Source: Endozoicomonas sp. 4G
Lineage (GTDB): Bacteria > Pseudomonadota > Gammaproteobacteria > Pseudomonadales > Endozoicomonadaceae
Direction: 5' to 3'
Assembly: GCF_023822025.1 (NCBI RefSeq)
Contig: NZ_CP082909.1
Coordinates: 3,524,001 to 3,588,000 of the forward strand
Length of the DNA stretch: 64,000 nucleotides
How positions within the stretch are numbered: position 1 is the first letter of the stretch; the number at the start of each line of letters is the position of its first letter. Below, one piece after another: positions 19,308 to 29,698 of this stretch. The notes under the pieces were generated by a model, which saw only the letters and a program-made list of their open reading frames with translations, did not search any database and had not been told where the DNA came from. Position numbers and translations under genes: made by a program.

Positions 19308-20438
19308 TCAATGACCGGCAAGCACCATATTGTCTCGATGCAAAAGCTCAGGCTCACCGGAATAACCCAACAGCTCACCAATCTTGTGACTGGGTTTGCC
19401 GATGATCTTGCGGGCATCATCAGATCCATAGTTAATCAAACCACGAGCCACTTCGTGACCAGACTCATCGACACAGGCCACCATTTCTCCCCGCAGAAAG
19501 CTCCCCTCTACAGCCTTGACCCCAACAGCAAGAAGACTTTTGCCCTGATTTTTGAGCACATTCACCGCCCCTGAATCCAACACCAGCCTGCCTGACGTCT
19601 GCATATGCCCCTGTAGCCACTGCTTGCGTGCCGCCAATCGCCCATGATCCGGCGTGAGCAACGTTCCTAAAGCCTCCTGCTCAACAAGGCGACGGATAAC
19701 ATTCTCAATCTTGCCACCCACGATCACCGTAGCCGCACCGGAAGCCGCAGCCTGGCGAGCTGCCCGAAGCTTGGTTTGCATGCCACCACGCCCCAGGCGA
19801 CCACTGCCGCCACCCGCCATAGCATCCAGGACCGAATCCAGCGCCCTGGCCTCAGTCATCAATCTCGCAGCAGGGTCTTTACGAGGGTCTGCGGTATACA
19901 AGCCATTCTGATCCGTCAGAATCACTAAAACATCGGCCTCCACCAGATTAGCCACGAGCGCACCGAGGGTATCGTTATCACCAAATCGAATTTCATCGGT
20001 CACAACCGTATCGTTCTCGTTGACGACGGGCACCACCCCCATGTCGAGCAAGGTTCTCAAGGCACTGCGGGCATTCAGGTAGCGTTGGCGATTACTGTGG
20101 TCGGGATGGGTCAGCAACACCTGGGCAGGTTGAATACCATGCCTCTGAAAGCTTCTCTCCCAGGTTTGAACCAGTCGCGTCTGCCCTACGGCAGCTGCCG
20201 CCTGAAGCTCATTCAAAGCGGTGGGTCGCTGCTTTTTCCCAAGCTTTTCCATACCCGCCGCTACCGCTCCGGACGACACCAAAACCAGCTCAATACCCTG
20301 CCTGCGCAGTTCGCACAACTGATCAACCCAGCCATCAATCTGATCAACCGCCAGACCACGCCCTTCATCCGTTAACAGCGCGCTACCTATTTTGACCACC
20401 CAGCGCCGGGCTGTTTTCAGCCTGTTGCGCTCACTCAT
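19308..20438 (-). CDS. proB: Glutamate 5-kinase
   Basis: This 376-residue cytosolic kinase catalyses the first step of proline synthesis, L-glutamate to gamma-glutamyl phosphate. The amino-acid kinase fold shows [69 protein letters not shown] and [10 protein letters not shown]. The C-terminal PUA domain begins near residue 280 ([10 protein letters not shown]). In known enzymes it is feedback-inhibited by proline. It lies 15 bp downstream of obgE on the same strand, the same pair order as in Pseudomonas. Confidence 0.97.
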   Translation of the reverse strand: MSERNRLKTARRWVVKIGSALLTDEGRGLAVDQIDGWVDQLCELRRQGIELVLVSSGAVAAGMEKLGKKQRPTALNELQAAAAVGQTRLVQTWERSFQRHGIQPAQVLLTHPDHSNRQRYLNARSALRTLLDMGVVPVVNENDTVVTDEIRFGDNDTLGALVANLVEADVLVILTDQNGLYTADPRKDPAARLMTEARALDSVLDAMAGGGSGRLGRGGMQTKLRAARQAAASGAATVIVGGKIENVIRRLVEQEALGTLLTPDHGRLAARKQWLQGHMQTSGRLVLDSGAVNVLKNQGKSLLAVGVKAVEGSFLRGEMVACVDESGHEVARGLINYGSDDARKIIGKPSHKIGELLGYSGEPELLHRDNMVLAGH

Positions 20439-20453
20439 ACCAATCTCCCGAAC

Positions 20454-21662
<1,209 letters not shown>

Positions 21663-21809
21663 TCAAAACCTCCCGCAGCAATGACTTCAAACGGTCAATG
21701 CCTGCAGATAAATACTTACCCAGATGCCTGCAGCAAAAGAAAAGCATTGATCTCCAGACACTCAACCTCAGGAGTCTACACCACTCAATTGACTTTACGC
21801 ACATACAAG

Positions 21810-21836
21810 AAAGCCCCGCCAAAAAGCGGGGCTTTT
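21810..21836. terminator. Intrinsic terminator between rpmA and obgE
   Basis: AAAGCCCCGC/GCGGGGCTTT is a 10-bp stem with an A-rich loop. Read from rpmA (minus strand) it is followed by CTTG with only a short T run. It would partly uncouple obgE from rplU-rpmA. Confidence 0.7.
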
Positions 21837-22002
21837 CTAGGAGCCTGACCGAGAATAGCTGCCCTACTGCGGCGGCAGCAAACTGGTCTGAAAATCCGCT
21901 TTTGTTCGTCAAATAGCTAGCTATTCTCCTCACAAAACCGAATTTTCATCCTCAATTTTCTGCCGTCCTCGCTACGGGCGCTATTCTCGGTCAGGCTCCT
22001 AG
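21837..22002. mobile_element. 166-bp palindromic (MITE/REP-like) element
   Basis: The two ends are a perfect 23-bp inverted repeat: the left copy at 21837-21859 starts CTAGGAGCCTGACCGAG and the right copy is at 21980-22002. The inside is also an imperfect palindrome. GCCCTACTGCGGCGGCAG pairs with CTGCCGTCCTCGCTACGGGC, TGAAAATCCGCTTTTG pairs with CAAAACCGAATTTTCA, and the centre is AATAGCTAGCTATT near 21911-21924. It has no coding capacity. Both ends are CTAG, which could be a target duplication or part of the repeat. It would fold into one long hairpin in the rpmA 3' UTR. Confidence 0.8.
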
Positions 22003-22040
22003 GCGTTCCCCTCAACCAGGGGTAAACACCAAAAGTACTG

Positions 22041-22298
22041 TTACGCAGCTTCGATGCGAACGTACTTACGCTTCTGAGGACCTTTAACCTCAAAAACAAC
22101 CTTGCCATCAGCCTTGGCGAACAGAGTGTGATCTTTGCCAATACCGACGTTTTCACCCGCATGGAATCGGGTACCACGTTGACGAACCAGGATATTACCT
22201 GCAGTCACTACCTGACCACCGAAACGCTTAACGCCAAGGCGTTTACTTTCTGAATCGCGACCGTTACGAGTAGAACCACCAGCTTTTTTGTGAGCCAT
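22041..22298 (-). CDS. rpmA: 50S ribosomal protein L27
   Basis: This 85-residue protein, [31 protein letters not shown]..., is canonical L27, located near the peptidyl transferase centre. There is no firmicute-type N-terminal extension. AGGAGAGCAGC precedes the ATG. It follows rplU after 116 bp on the same strand. Confidence 0.98.
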   Translation of the reverse strand: MAHKKAGGSTRNGRDSESKRLGVKRFGGQVVTAGNILVRQRGTRFHAGENVGIGKDHTLFAKADGKVVFEVKGPQKRKYVRIEAA

Positions 22299-22414
22299 GC
22301 TGCTCTCCTTTTAGCTCGGTCCAACAGCCGGCTACCACACCAGATGCAGACCTTAGAAGTGTTTAATGAACTGTTTCCAGCCCATCAGCTACGCCTTTTA
22401 AAAAAGGCCTGGTA

Positions 22415-22726
22415 TTAGCCAGCAATGCTGGTAATTTTCAGCTCAGTGAACCACTGACGGTGGCCCATCTGCTTGCGGTGGTGCTTACGACGCTTGAACT
22501 TGATGATCTTGATCTTTGGACCACGACCGTGAGCTACAACTTCAGCAGTAACCTTGGCACCTTCAACAACAGGAGCGCCGATTTTGACTTCTTCACCGTC
22601 AGCGATCAGCAGAACGTCGCTGATGTCCAGGTTCTCACCTGCCGCTACGTCCAGTTTTTCAACCTTCAGGGTTTCGCCTTCAGCAACACGGTACTGCTTG
22701 CCGCCAGTTTTGATAACTGCGTACAT
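22415..22726 (-). CDS. rplU: 50S ribosomal protein L21
   Basis: This 103-residue protein begins [26 protein letters not shown] and carries [26 protein letters not shown], the conserved rRNA-binding end. L21 binds 23S rRNA domain I with L20. GGAGATAAAT precedes the ATG. It is the first gene of the rplU-rpmA transcript and is divergent from ispB. Confidence 0.98.
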   Translation of the reverse strand: MYAVIKTGGKQYRVAEGETLKVEKLDVAAGENLDISDVLLIADGEEVKIGAPVVEGAKVTAEVVAHGRGPKIKIIKFKRRKHHRKQMGHRQWFTELKITSIAG

Positions 22727-23067
22727 ATTTATCTCCGAAAATCCTAAATAGCCTCTTTGTCAAAGGCATCCGGCGAGATCAGGACTGACCTTCAAAAGAA
22801 TCAAGCCGAGGTACTCAGACCGGAATTTTTAATACTATCTACGTCTATCTGATCATCACTTCCAGATGGGCTGCGCCGCATAAGCCTCCGGTCAACTCTG
22901 AAAACAGAGCCCAAAGACATGACAAAATGGACCACGGCCCGGATTCTCAGCCAGATTGTAAGACAGGGGCGCAAATTCTAAGGAATTGCAACCCGGCTGG
23001 CAACCCCGTTTTGTTCATTATGATCCGAGGATTAAAACGCGAAATAAGCCCCAGGGTCATACAGCTA
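22727..23067. other. Divergent rplU/ispB intergenic region
   Basis: About 340 bp of non-coding DNA precede the ispB promoter. The rplU promoter and leader must lie here, but I see no convincing -35/-10 pair for rplU and no riboswitch-like structure. Confidence 0.5.
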
Positions 23068-23096
23068 TTGACAGTCAGGCGGCCACTACCTAGGAT
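23068..23096 (+). promoter_or_regulatory. Sigma-70 promoter candidate for ispB
   Basis: TTGACA (23068-23073) and TAGGAT (23091-23096) are separated by exactly 17 bp, 30 bp upstream of the ispB ATG. Confidence 0.65.
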
Positions 23097-23126
23097 GCTC
23101 GATTTCCCTACCTCTTCAGCGACCTT

Positions 23127-24104
23127 ATGCCTCAACGCAACAAGCACTCCTTCCAAACCGTTGTCAGCGAAGATTTTACCCTGGTTAACCAGTGCATCGC
23201 CGAGCAACTGCACTCGGATGTTGCCATGGTTAGCAAGATTGGCCAGTACATCATCCAGTCTGGCGGTAAACGGCTCCGGCCTCTTTTGGTTCTGTTGACA
23301 GCACGGGCCACAGGCTTTCGGGGAAACGATCATATCCCTCTGGCGGCTGTGATTGAGTTTCTCCATACCGCTACCCTGCTGCACGACGATGTCGTGGATC
23401 AGTCCGACCTCCGTCGGGGCCGTGACACAGCCAATGCCCTCTGGGGTAATGCTCCCAGCGTTCTGGTAGGTGACTTCCTGTATTCCCGAGCCTTTCAGAT
23501 GATGGTCAGTCTGGACAACATGAAACTGCTCAAAATTCTTTCTGACGCCACTAACGTCATCGCTGAAGGTGAAGTCATGCAGCTGATGAACATCAACGAT
23601 GCCAGCGTGACAGAAGAACAGTATATGGATGTTATCCGATGCAAGACTGCCATGCTGTTTGAAGCCTCCACTCATACGGCAGCCATTCTGTCCAATGTGG
23701 ACAGCAGGGTTGAACAATCCCTGAGAGATTACGGCAATCACCTGGGCATGGCATTCCAGCTGGTGGATGACCTGCTGGACTATGAAGGCGACAGCGAAGA
23801 CATGGGAAAAAACCTTGGTGATGATCTGGCCGAAGGTAAACCCACCCTGCCTCTGATATTCACCCTCTCCGAAGGTACTCCGGAACAAAAAGTACTGATC
23901 AGGGAAGCTATTGAACAGGGTGGTCTGGATAAAATTGATCAGATCATTGAGGCAGTTCGCGCCTGCGGAGCACTGAATTATACCTCCCAAAAAGCCAGGG
24001 AGCAGTCTGAAAAGGCTATTGCCTGTCTGCAAGCCCTGCCTGACAGCCAGTACCGAGACGCCATGGAAGACCTGGCACGTTTTGCTATAGCCAGAACGTT
24101 CTGA
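23127..24104 (+). CDS. ispB: Octaprenyl diphosphate synthase
   Basis: This 325-residue trans-prenyltransferase makes the long isoprenoid side chain of ubiquinone from FPP and IPP. The first Asp-rich motif is LHDDVVDQSDLRRG near residue 88, the second is QLVDDLLDYEGD near 213, and GGKRLRPLL binds IPP. Similarity to E. coli IspB is evident throughout, for example IEFLHTATLLHDDVVD and SVLVGDFLYSRAFQMM. The chain length cannot be read from sequence alone. It is divergent from rplU, as in many gammaproteobacteria. The products of the IspH pathway feed this enzyme. Confidence 0.96.
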   Translation: MPQRNKHSFQTVVSEDFTLVNQCIAEQLHSDVAMVSKIGQYIIQSGGKRLRPLLVLLTARATGFRGNDHIPLAAVIEFLHTATLLHDDVVDQSDLRRGRDTANALWGNAPSVLVGDFLYSRAFQMMVSLDNMKLLKILSDATNVIAEGEVMQLMNINDASVTEEQYMDVIRCKTAMLFEASTHTAAILSNVDSRVEQSLRDYGNHLGMAFQLVDDLLDYEGDSEDMGKNLGDDLAEGKPTLPLIFTLSEGTPEQKVLIREAIEQGGLDKIDQIIEAVRACGALNYTSQKAREQSEKAIACLQALPDSQYRDAMEDLARFAIARTF

Positions 24105-24131
24105 CCAGTACAGCCGAAAGATATTGGACGG

Positions 24132-26696
24132 CTATTTCAGATTAAACCGGGCGTTATGGGCACGCTTATGAGCAAACTCACCCAAACGTTTTTTATTTAA
24201 CTGGGTCTTGAAACCGGGCACGTTGATGTTCATTTGCTGCCACTCAAGATTACCTGTGCCAAACTGGAAAGCCTGACTGAGGTTGCGGTCTTCCCGGCTA
24301 ACAGGCTTACGAGGGTCAGGCACATAGCCCCTGGCCTCCACTTCTGCCGCAAAGCGCTTGATCGAAGCGTCCGCCTCACCCGTTCGATCCTTACCACTTT
24401 TACAATTGATATGGCCCACCGCGCCAATCTTGAATGCCAGCAGCTGGATGCGCTCAACCATCTTGTAGGCATCTTCGCCTTCTGTTTTATAGTCGCCCGA
24501 AACGTGTAAATCCCTGATCTGCTCAACCAGCATACGGGCAATCTGCTTTGATGGCTCCGGGGCTGAGCCTGCCAGATATTCGCCCACCCAACCCCCGATG
24601 GGATCAAACTGATCCACAGAACCCATCAGTTCCATAAGCCCTTCATTATTGACCCGATTGGCCTCCCCCCAGGGACGGAGGACAGTTTTCAAACCAGTCA
24701 ATGAAAGTGGATTAACACCATAGTTGGTATTGGCCAGTTTCATATCGACCTTGAGCAGATGCTTGTTTCCACGCCCATCAAAAAAAACCAACGGCTGGCC
24801 ATGATTGAGCTCTTTCTGTATTTCTTTAAGTGCGGCCACCTGTTCTCTCTGCATGACCAATTCATCATCATGAATATGCAGATAGTGCCTCAGTTTGTCG
24901 GCACTGAGCATAGAAGTAGAAAGCATTTTCAGAGGAACAGGCCGCCCCGAGGTCAGATAGTCGGGATTATCATCCAGAAACTGTTTTACCCCCGCTGTCA
25001 CCAACTCCCTGGCCCGGTTTTTAGCTGCGGCAAGCCGGGGTTCTTTTTCTTTTATCCCATAGGCAGACAGAGTTCCGGAACGCAATCCTTTAAACAAGAC
25101 TTTCTTTTGTCCATTTTCTGTAGTCGACAGCTCAGACTGCCCCATATTGATGGCATGAATCGACTCTCTGGTTTCAGTCGACGGTCTGCCCATACCCTTA
25201 TAAGAATGCTCAAAGACATCAGTTTCACCTTTTCCCAGTTTCATTTGGGAAGCAGGCGTCAACTGACTTTCATAATGCCGGGCCTGCCCTTCAATCCTCA
25301 CATCCAGATGGGTAGTAATGGTTTCCCATTGAACGGTAGAAAGCACCTGACTGCGTGATTTTTTTAGTTTCTTCCCGGCGTTGTCCAGACCCACCTCAGC
25401 AAGCTGCTTCAGAATGCTGGCAGTATAAGTTTTTGCATCACTCAGGGGTGAAGCATTGGTGCGGGAAGCTCTTCCTGTCAGCTGGGCTCTGGGTGGTGGC
25501 AAGTTATTGTCTGTTCCCTGCTGAACACGACTAAAATGACCACTCCACACTTGGTGCAGGGCCTCCAGCTCTGCCAGTTTTCTGGTTTTCTTCCTGGTGA
25601 ACAGCCCTTCCTTGCCTGAACCATTGATGATTGCGGCTTCATGGTCAATTTCATTCTTGAGAACATTGATCGCAGAGAGCACCTCCAGGCATTTAAACTT
25701 CTTCCACTGGCGCTCTCCCAGTGGGTTCTCCTGATCACTGACCTCCAAATGATCGATAAAGTCCAGCACACCATCCAGCTGCGCCACCATATCCCGGATA
25801 AGGGCCTGCTGTAAGCCAGCAGGGATATTTTGTGGATGACGCTCAAGTGCATCCAGCGTCTTGATAAGCTGTCTGGCAAGCCCTCTGGCTTCTTCAGCCT
25901 GCTGAGCATAACTGGTGTACTCCAGACGCTCCAATGAGGAACCTGAGAGAAGGTCAGAAACACAGTTGCTGTAATACTCGGCATTACCTATCAGCTTCAT
26001 CTCGTATTCACTGATATAGAGGTCATCTCCATCATCCTCTATCGGCATTCCCGGAACTCTACCTCTGTCAAAATGCTCTTCAGCCCAGAGGCTGAGCTGA
26101 CCGGGAAAAAGAGTATGTCCCTCTTCAGCGCCTCCGGTGAGAAAGCGAACTGTTTCGGGAATCTGAGCTGAGAATATGGACTCATGCTGACTGACTGCTT
26201 TTACCGTAAGCTCAAGCGCCTTTGATTCACTCAGGAAATCGGTTTGGACAGAGAGCTGAAACTGAACCACTTCCTTGAGGTGCTCCTGCTCATGAGGAGG
26301 AAGGGATCGCCACTTGAAAGATGTTGCACGCTCAAACGCTTTTTCCACCATGCCAGAATCCAGCCAGAGCTCTATGCTGGTGCAGTTCAGTTTTCTGACA
26401 TCCCGTAACAGGTCCGTAGCCCGTGCTTCCAGCTTTTTAACAGTTCTTTGGTTCAGCGGCTTGCTTTTGAGATCGTGGTGAAGCTGATTTTCCACAAAAC
26501 TGCCGTACTTGCTGGCAAATGCCGAAGTACCTTCCCTGACACTGAGCACTTCACTCTCTGCCAGCCTGACAGGAAGCGGCAGCAGTTCAGCCTCCCGGCC
26601 GCGCCACTTGCCTTTGACAGGGCTCTCCCGGGATTCATCCTGCTCCCCGCTCAGCAGAGGTTGCAGGCATTGCAAAGTCCGTTGCGTTGGATCCAA
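24132..26696 (-). CDS. SopB/IpgD-like phosphoinositide phosphatase effector candidate (copy 1)
   Basis: This 854-residue protein has a C-terminal catalytic motif INCKSGKDRTGEADASIKRFA near residue 763. It is a Cys-X5-Arg site of the Salmonella SopB/Shigella IpgD type, whose members dephosphorylate phosphoinositides in host cells after type III secretion. The N-terminal half (to about 450) is helical and charged with no recognised domain, and the protein is longer than SopB (561 residues). No signal peptide is present, as expected for a secreted effector. I use the TTG start at 26696 because AAGGAA lies about eight bases upstream. It is convergent with ispB. Secretion and host targeting are inferred from family. 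Confidence 0.75.
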   Translation of the reverse strand: MDPTQRTLQCLQPLLSGEQDESRESPVKGKWRGREAELLPLPVRLAESEVLSVREGTSAFASKYGSFVENQLHHDLKSKPLNQRTVKKLEARATDLLRDVRKLNCTSIELWLDSGMVEKAFERATSFKWRSLPPHEQEHLKEVVQFQLSVQTDFLSESKALELTVKAVSQHESIFSAQIPETVRFLTGGAEEGHTLFPGQLSLWAEEHFDRGRVPGMPIEDDGDDLYISEYEMKLIGNAEYYSNCVSDLLSGSSLERLEYTSYAQQAEEARGLARQLIKTLDALERHPQNIPAGLQQALIRDMVAQLDGVLDFIDHLEVSDQENPLGERQWKKFKCLEVLSAINVLKNEIDHEAAIINGSGKEGLFTRKKTRKLAELEALHQVWSGHFSRVQQGTDNNLPPPRAQLTGRASRTNASPLSDAKTYTASILKQLAEVGLDNAGKKLKKSRSQVLSTVQWETITTHLDVRIEGQARHYESQLTPASQMKLGKGETDVFEHSYKGMGRPSTETRESIHAINMGQSELSTTENGQKKVLFKGLRSGTLSAYGIKEKEPRLAAAKNRARELVTAGVKQFLDDNPDYLTSGRPVPLKMLSTSMLSADKLRHYLHIHDDELVMQREQVAALKEIQKELNHGQPLVFFDGRGNKHLLKVDMKLANTNYGVNPLSLTGLKTVLRPWGEANRVNNEGLMELMGSVDQFDPIGGWVGEYLAGSAPEPSKQIARMLVEQIRDLHVSGDYKTEGEDAYKMVERIQLLAFKIGAVGHINCKSGKDRTGEADASIKRFAAEVEARGYVPDPRKPVSREDRNLSQAFQFGTGNLEWQQMNINVPGFKTQLNKKRLGEFAHKRAHNARFNLK

Positions 26697-26954
26697 AGTG
26701 CCGCTTCCTTATCACCAATATCCTTGCAATGTTATCGGCCAGATTTGCTAAAAGCCCTGAAGCATCAGGCACACAAACTCATTTCATTGTTTGACCGCTG
26801 TCGCCCCTGGGTAAAGACAAGACTGAAAGCATGGTTAAACGGTTTATGAGCATGATTCCTTCCTTTTTCACGCTCTGCCCTCATGGCGTCTTTAGGCTGT
26901 GCTATCTTTAACTGGCAAACTTTAATTAATGTACATACAAAAACCCTATGAAGC

Positions 26955-27053
26955 ATGAATATGGTGTACACAAAAAGCGGCAAGATACGTCGCATTATTT
27001 CCTTGCGAAAAACCAATAACCGGGAGAAAACTGTTTATGCGAATCAAGACTAA
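26955..27053 (+). pseudogene. 3' remnant of a brnT toxin gene
   Basis: Codons after an in-frame TGA at 26949 read MNMVYTKSGKIRRIISLRK then TNNREKTVYANQD and a stop. The VYT-x-x-G-x-(I)R-x-IIS-x-RK-x-x-x-RE pattern is the C-terminal end of BrnT ribonuclease toxins. The frame overlaps the start of the brnA-like antitoxin by 17 bp, the usual brnT-brnA arrangement. The first 50-60 codons, including the N-terminal catalytic part, are absent, and the DNA upstream does not encode them in any frame. It is presumably an inactivated toxin. Confidence 0.65.
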
Positions 27054-27321
27054 ATCCGGTCGGTGGCTTAAGATGAACACCGACGAAGAAGAGGCTGCTA
27101 TCAATGCGGGCATTGCAGCAGATCCTGACACCTATGAACTTACAGACGAGGAGATCAAACAACTCCGGCCAGTGGGGCGACCTAAGGCTGAAGAGACCAA
27201 GGAGCGCATTACTATCCGGCTTTCGCCCGAGGTAGTGGAATTTTTTCGCTCGACCGGCAAAGGTTGGCAGACCCGTATAAACGAGGCATTAAAGGAGTAT
27301 GTGTCTTCTCAACACGCTTGA
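27037..27321 (+). CDS. brnA: BrnA-type antitoxin (toxin partner truncated)
   Basis: This 94-residue protein ends with a ribbon-helix-helix DNA-binding domain: GRPKAEETKERITIRLSPEVVEFFRSTGKGWQTRINEALKEYV, the BrnA/DUF4415 pattern. BrnA normally neutralises BrnT and represses the operon. The upstream part (MNTDEEEAAINAGIAADPDTYELTDEEIKQL) is the acidic toxin-binding segment. GGGAGAAAAC precedes the start. The partner toxin upstream survives only as a C-terminal remnant, so this is an orphan antitoxin that could still act as a repressor or counter related toxins elsewhere. Confidence 0.85.
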   Translation: MRIKTKSGRWLKMNTDEEEAAINAGIAADPDTYELTDEEIKQLRPVGRPKAEETKERITIRLSPEVVEFFRSTGKGWQTRINEALKEYVSSQHA

Positions 27322-27337
27322 TCTGTATACTGGCGCA

Positions 27338-27361
27338 AACCCGCTTCTTTAGGGGCGGGTT
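27338..27361 (+). terminator. Hairpin after brnA
   Basis: AACCCGC/GCGGGTT stem 17 bp past the brnA stop, without a strong T run; probable terminator. Confidence 0.55.
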
Positions 27362-27508
27362 CCAGGTTATTCATAATCTCTCCATTGTTCTGCATGACTG
27401 TTGCTGTCTATAGGGTGGTTCATTAAGATAGTCCCCAATTCTCACCCTGCAGCTTTGCTACATAGTTTTTCGTGTACATAGCTGTGCACCCATTAAGATC
27501 AAAATATT

Positions 27509-29095
27509 ATGCCGAACCCCCAAGTAGCCACAGAAGTAGGCAAAAGGCGCACTTTTGCGATCATCAGCCACCCGGACGCCGGTAAAACCACCATCACAGA
27601 AAAGCTCCTGCTGCTGGGTGGCGCCATCCAGATGGCTGGTACTGTCAAGGGTCGTAAAACCGGTCGCATGGCTACTTCAGACTGGATGAAAATGGAGCAG
27701 GAGCGGGGTATCTCGATCACCACCTCGGTCATGCAGTTCCCTTACCAAGGTTGCACCGTCAACCTGCTGGATACCCCCGGACACGAAGACTTCTCGGAAG
27801 ACACCTACCGCACCCTGACGGCTGTGGATAGCTGCCTGATGGTGATTGACGGCGCCAAGGGTGTCGAGGATCGGACCATTAAACTGATGGAAGTCTGCCG
27901 CCTGAGAGACACCCCTATCTTTACTTTCGTCAACAAGATGGACCGTGAAGTCCGGGATCAGATTGAAGTGCTGGACGAAGTGGAAAGCATCCTGAAAATC
28001 CAGTGCGCTCCCATCACCTGGCCAATCAGCATGGGTAAAAACTTCAAGGGGGTTTATAACCTCTACACTGACACGATCCACGTCTTCACTCCCGGCCAGG
28101 GACACACGATACCCGACGATATTCGTATCAAAGGTATTGAATCCGATGAGGCCAAAGAACTGCTGGGTGATATCCATGAAGACTTTGTCGATGAGGTGGA
28201 ACTGGTACGAGGCGGCAGCCACGAGTTTGATCTGGAAGCCTATCGTGCCGGTAAGATGACACCGGTTTTCTTCGGTACCGCCCTGGCTAACTTTGGTGTC
28301 CGGGAAATGCTGAACGACTTTGCCCAGTGGGCTCCGGCGCCTCTGGCACGCGAAACCGATCAGCGAGCTGTAGCACCGGACGAAGCCAAATTCTCCGGCT
28401 TTGTGTTCAAGATTCAAGCCAACATGGATCCTAAACACCGTGACCGTATTGCCTTCCTGCGTATCTGTTCAGGTAAATACACCCGCAACATGAAAATGAA
28501 GCATGTGCGGATCGGCAAAGATGTAAAAATTGCCGACGCCGTCACCTTCCTGGCGGGGGATCGCTCTCATGTGGAAGAGGCTATCTCTGGAGATATTATC
28601 GGTCTGCACAACCACGGAACCATCCAGATTGGTGACACCTTCAGCCAGGGTGAAGAGATTCGCTTTACCGGAATTCCACATTTTGCCCCTGAACTTTTCA
28701 AACGCGTGCGCTTGAGAGACCCCCTGAAACTCAAACAGCTCCAGAAAGGTCTGCAACAACTTTCAGAAGAGGGCGCAACCCAGTTGTTTATGCCCCTGAA
28801 CAATAACGACCTGATCCTCGGGGCAGTGGGTGTACTTCAGTTTGATGTTGTTATGCGTCGCCTTAAGGACGAGTACAAGGTGGAAGCCATGTACGAACCG
28901 GTCAATGTTAATACCGCTCGCTGGGTGGATTGTAAAGACGAACGCAAACTGGAGGAGTTCAAGCGCAAATGCGCTGATAATCTGGCGATTGATGGCGGTG
29001 GCCACCTGACTTACCTGGCACCCACCCGTGTCAACCTATCACTGGCAGAAGAACGCTACCCGGATATTACCTTCCGAACCACTCGCGAGCACTGA
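27509..29095 (+). CDS. prfC: Peptide chain release factor 3
   Basis: This 528-residue translational GTPase recycles RF1/RF2 after termination. GTPase motifs: [16 protein letters not shown] (G1), the switch I region [27 protein letters not shown] (G3) and NKMDRE (G4). RF3-specific length and C-terminal segments ([30 protein letters not shown]) are intact. It appears monocistronic, with about 185 bp upstream and a strong hairpin downstream. Confidence 0.98.
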   Translation: MPNPQVATEVGKRRTFAIISHPDAGKTTITEKLLLLGGAIQMAGTVKGRKTGRMATSDWMKMEQERGISITTSVMQFPYQGCTVNLLDTPGHEDFSEDTYRTLTAVDSCLMVIDGAKGVEDRTIKLMEVCRLRDTPIFTFVNKMDREVRDQIEVLDEVESILKIQCAPITWPISMGKNFKGVYNLYTDTIHVFTPGQGHTIPDDIRIKGIESDEAKELLGDIHEDFVDEVELVRGGSHEFDLEAYRAGKMTPVFFGTALANFGVREMLNDFAQWAPAPLARETDQRAVAPDEAKFSGFVFKIQANMDPKHRDRIAFLRICSGKYTRNMKMKHVRIGKDVKIADAVTFLAGDRSHVEEAISGDIIGLHNHGTIQIGDTFSQGEEIRFTGIPHFAPELFKRVRLRDPLKLKQLQKGLQQLSEEGATQLFMPLNNNDLILGAVGVLQFDVVMRRLKDEYKVEAMYEPVNVNTARWVDCKDERKLEEFKRKCADNLAIDGGGHLTYLAPTRVNLSLAEERYPDITFRTTREH

Positions 29096-29105
29096 CCTTC
29101 CTGAA

Positions 29106-29139
29106 CCCTGCCACTTCGCTTTAAAGTGGAGTGGCAGGG
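29106..29139 (+). terminator. Hairpin after prfC
   Basis: CCCTGCCACT/AGTGGCAGGG is a 10-bp stem 11 bp after the prfC stop, between convergent genes. A T tract is lacking. Confidence 0.6.
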
Positions 29140-29161
29140 GATTGCCACGATGACATCGGAC

Positions 29162-29695
29162 TCAATGATCCATTTTACTGTGATCCATTGAACCATGATC
29201 AATTGAACCATGATCCATTGAACCATGGTCCATCCCACCATGGTGGGTCGTATCCTCGGTCTGCTGCCGGAGATCCTTCACCGGCACTTTTACATCCACA
29301 GCATCTCCGTCAGAGAAATGCAGAGTGATATCCACCTCATCACCGGCCTTCATTGGCCTCTTCAACCCCATGAGCATGATATGATTGCCGCCGCTTCCCA
29401 GGGATTCTGTTTTGCCTGCCGGAATATCAATATCTTCCAGCTTGAACATTTTCATCATATTCCCTTCATGCTTGTGACCGTGCAACTCGACACGAGCCGC
29501 ACAGGGACTGTCGGCAGAGATCAGTTTGATATCTTGCTTGCCCTTGTTGGTAATAGTCAGGAAGGCCGCAGAGTTTGTGGAAACAGCCGGTACCGCTCTT
29601 GCGTACTGACCCTTTATCTCAACATCTGCCGCCTGAAGGGCCGTGACTGCCATACCTGCGAAAATAGCCAGCGCTCTCATTGCCAAAGGCTTCAT
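29162..29695 (-). CDS. Periplasmic copper chaperone PCu(A)C with His/Met-rich tail
   Basis: This 177-residue exported protein has a signal peptide ending LQAAD, the PCu(A)C domain with VELHGHKHEGNMMKMF and GGNHIMLMGL (the H...M...HxM copper site), and a C-terminal tail of MDHGS repeats (five MDH/IDH units). PCu(A)C delivers Cu(I) to cytochrome c oxidase in the periplasm. His/Met tails in this family can bind extra Cu(II). The tail is encoded by 15-bp DNA repeats centred on 29175-29225, so its length could vary. It lies three bases downstream of a membrane-anchored protein with which it is almost certainly co-translated. Confidence 0.88.
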   Translation of the reverse strand: MKPLAMRALAIFAGMAVTALQAADVEIKGQYARAVPAVSTNSAAFLTITNKGKQDIKLISADSPCAARVELHGHKHEGNMMKMFKLEDIDIPAGKTESLGSGGNHIMLMGLKRPMKAGDEVDITLHFSDGDAVDVKVPVKDLRQQTEDTTHHGGMDHGSMDHGSIDHGSMDHSKMDH

Positions 29696-29698
29696 GCT

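Noticed and set aside
22947-24032. Long minus-strand open frame opposite ispB
   Set aside because: It mirrors the well-conserved ispB gene, has no ribosome site and no recognisable motif, so it is an antisense shadow.
26713-26849. Plus-strand fragment ending in a basic WVKTRLKAWLNGL-like stretch, possibly a transposase tail
   Set aside because: Too short and without a catalytic motif or inverted repeats; could be chance.
27677-28438. Minus-strand open frame opposite prfC
   Set aside because: Antisense to a canonical RF3 gene with no family pattern.
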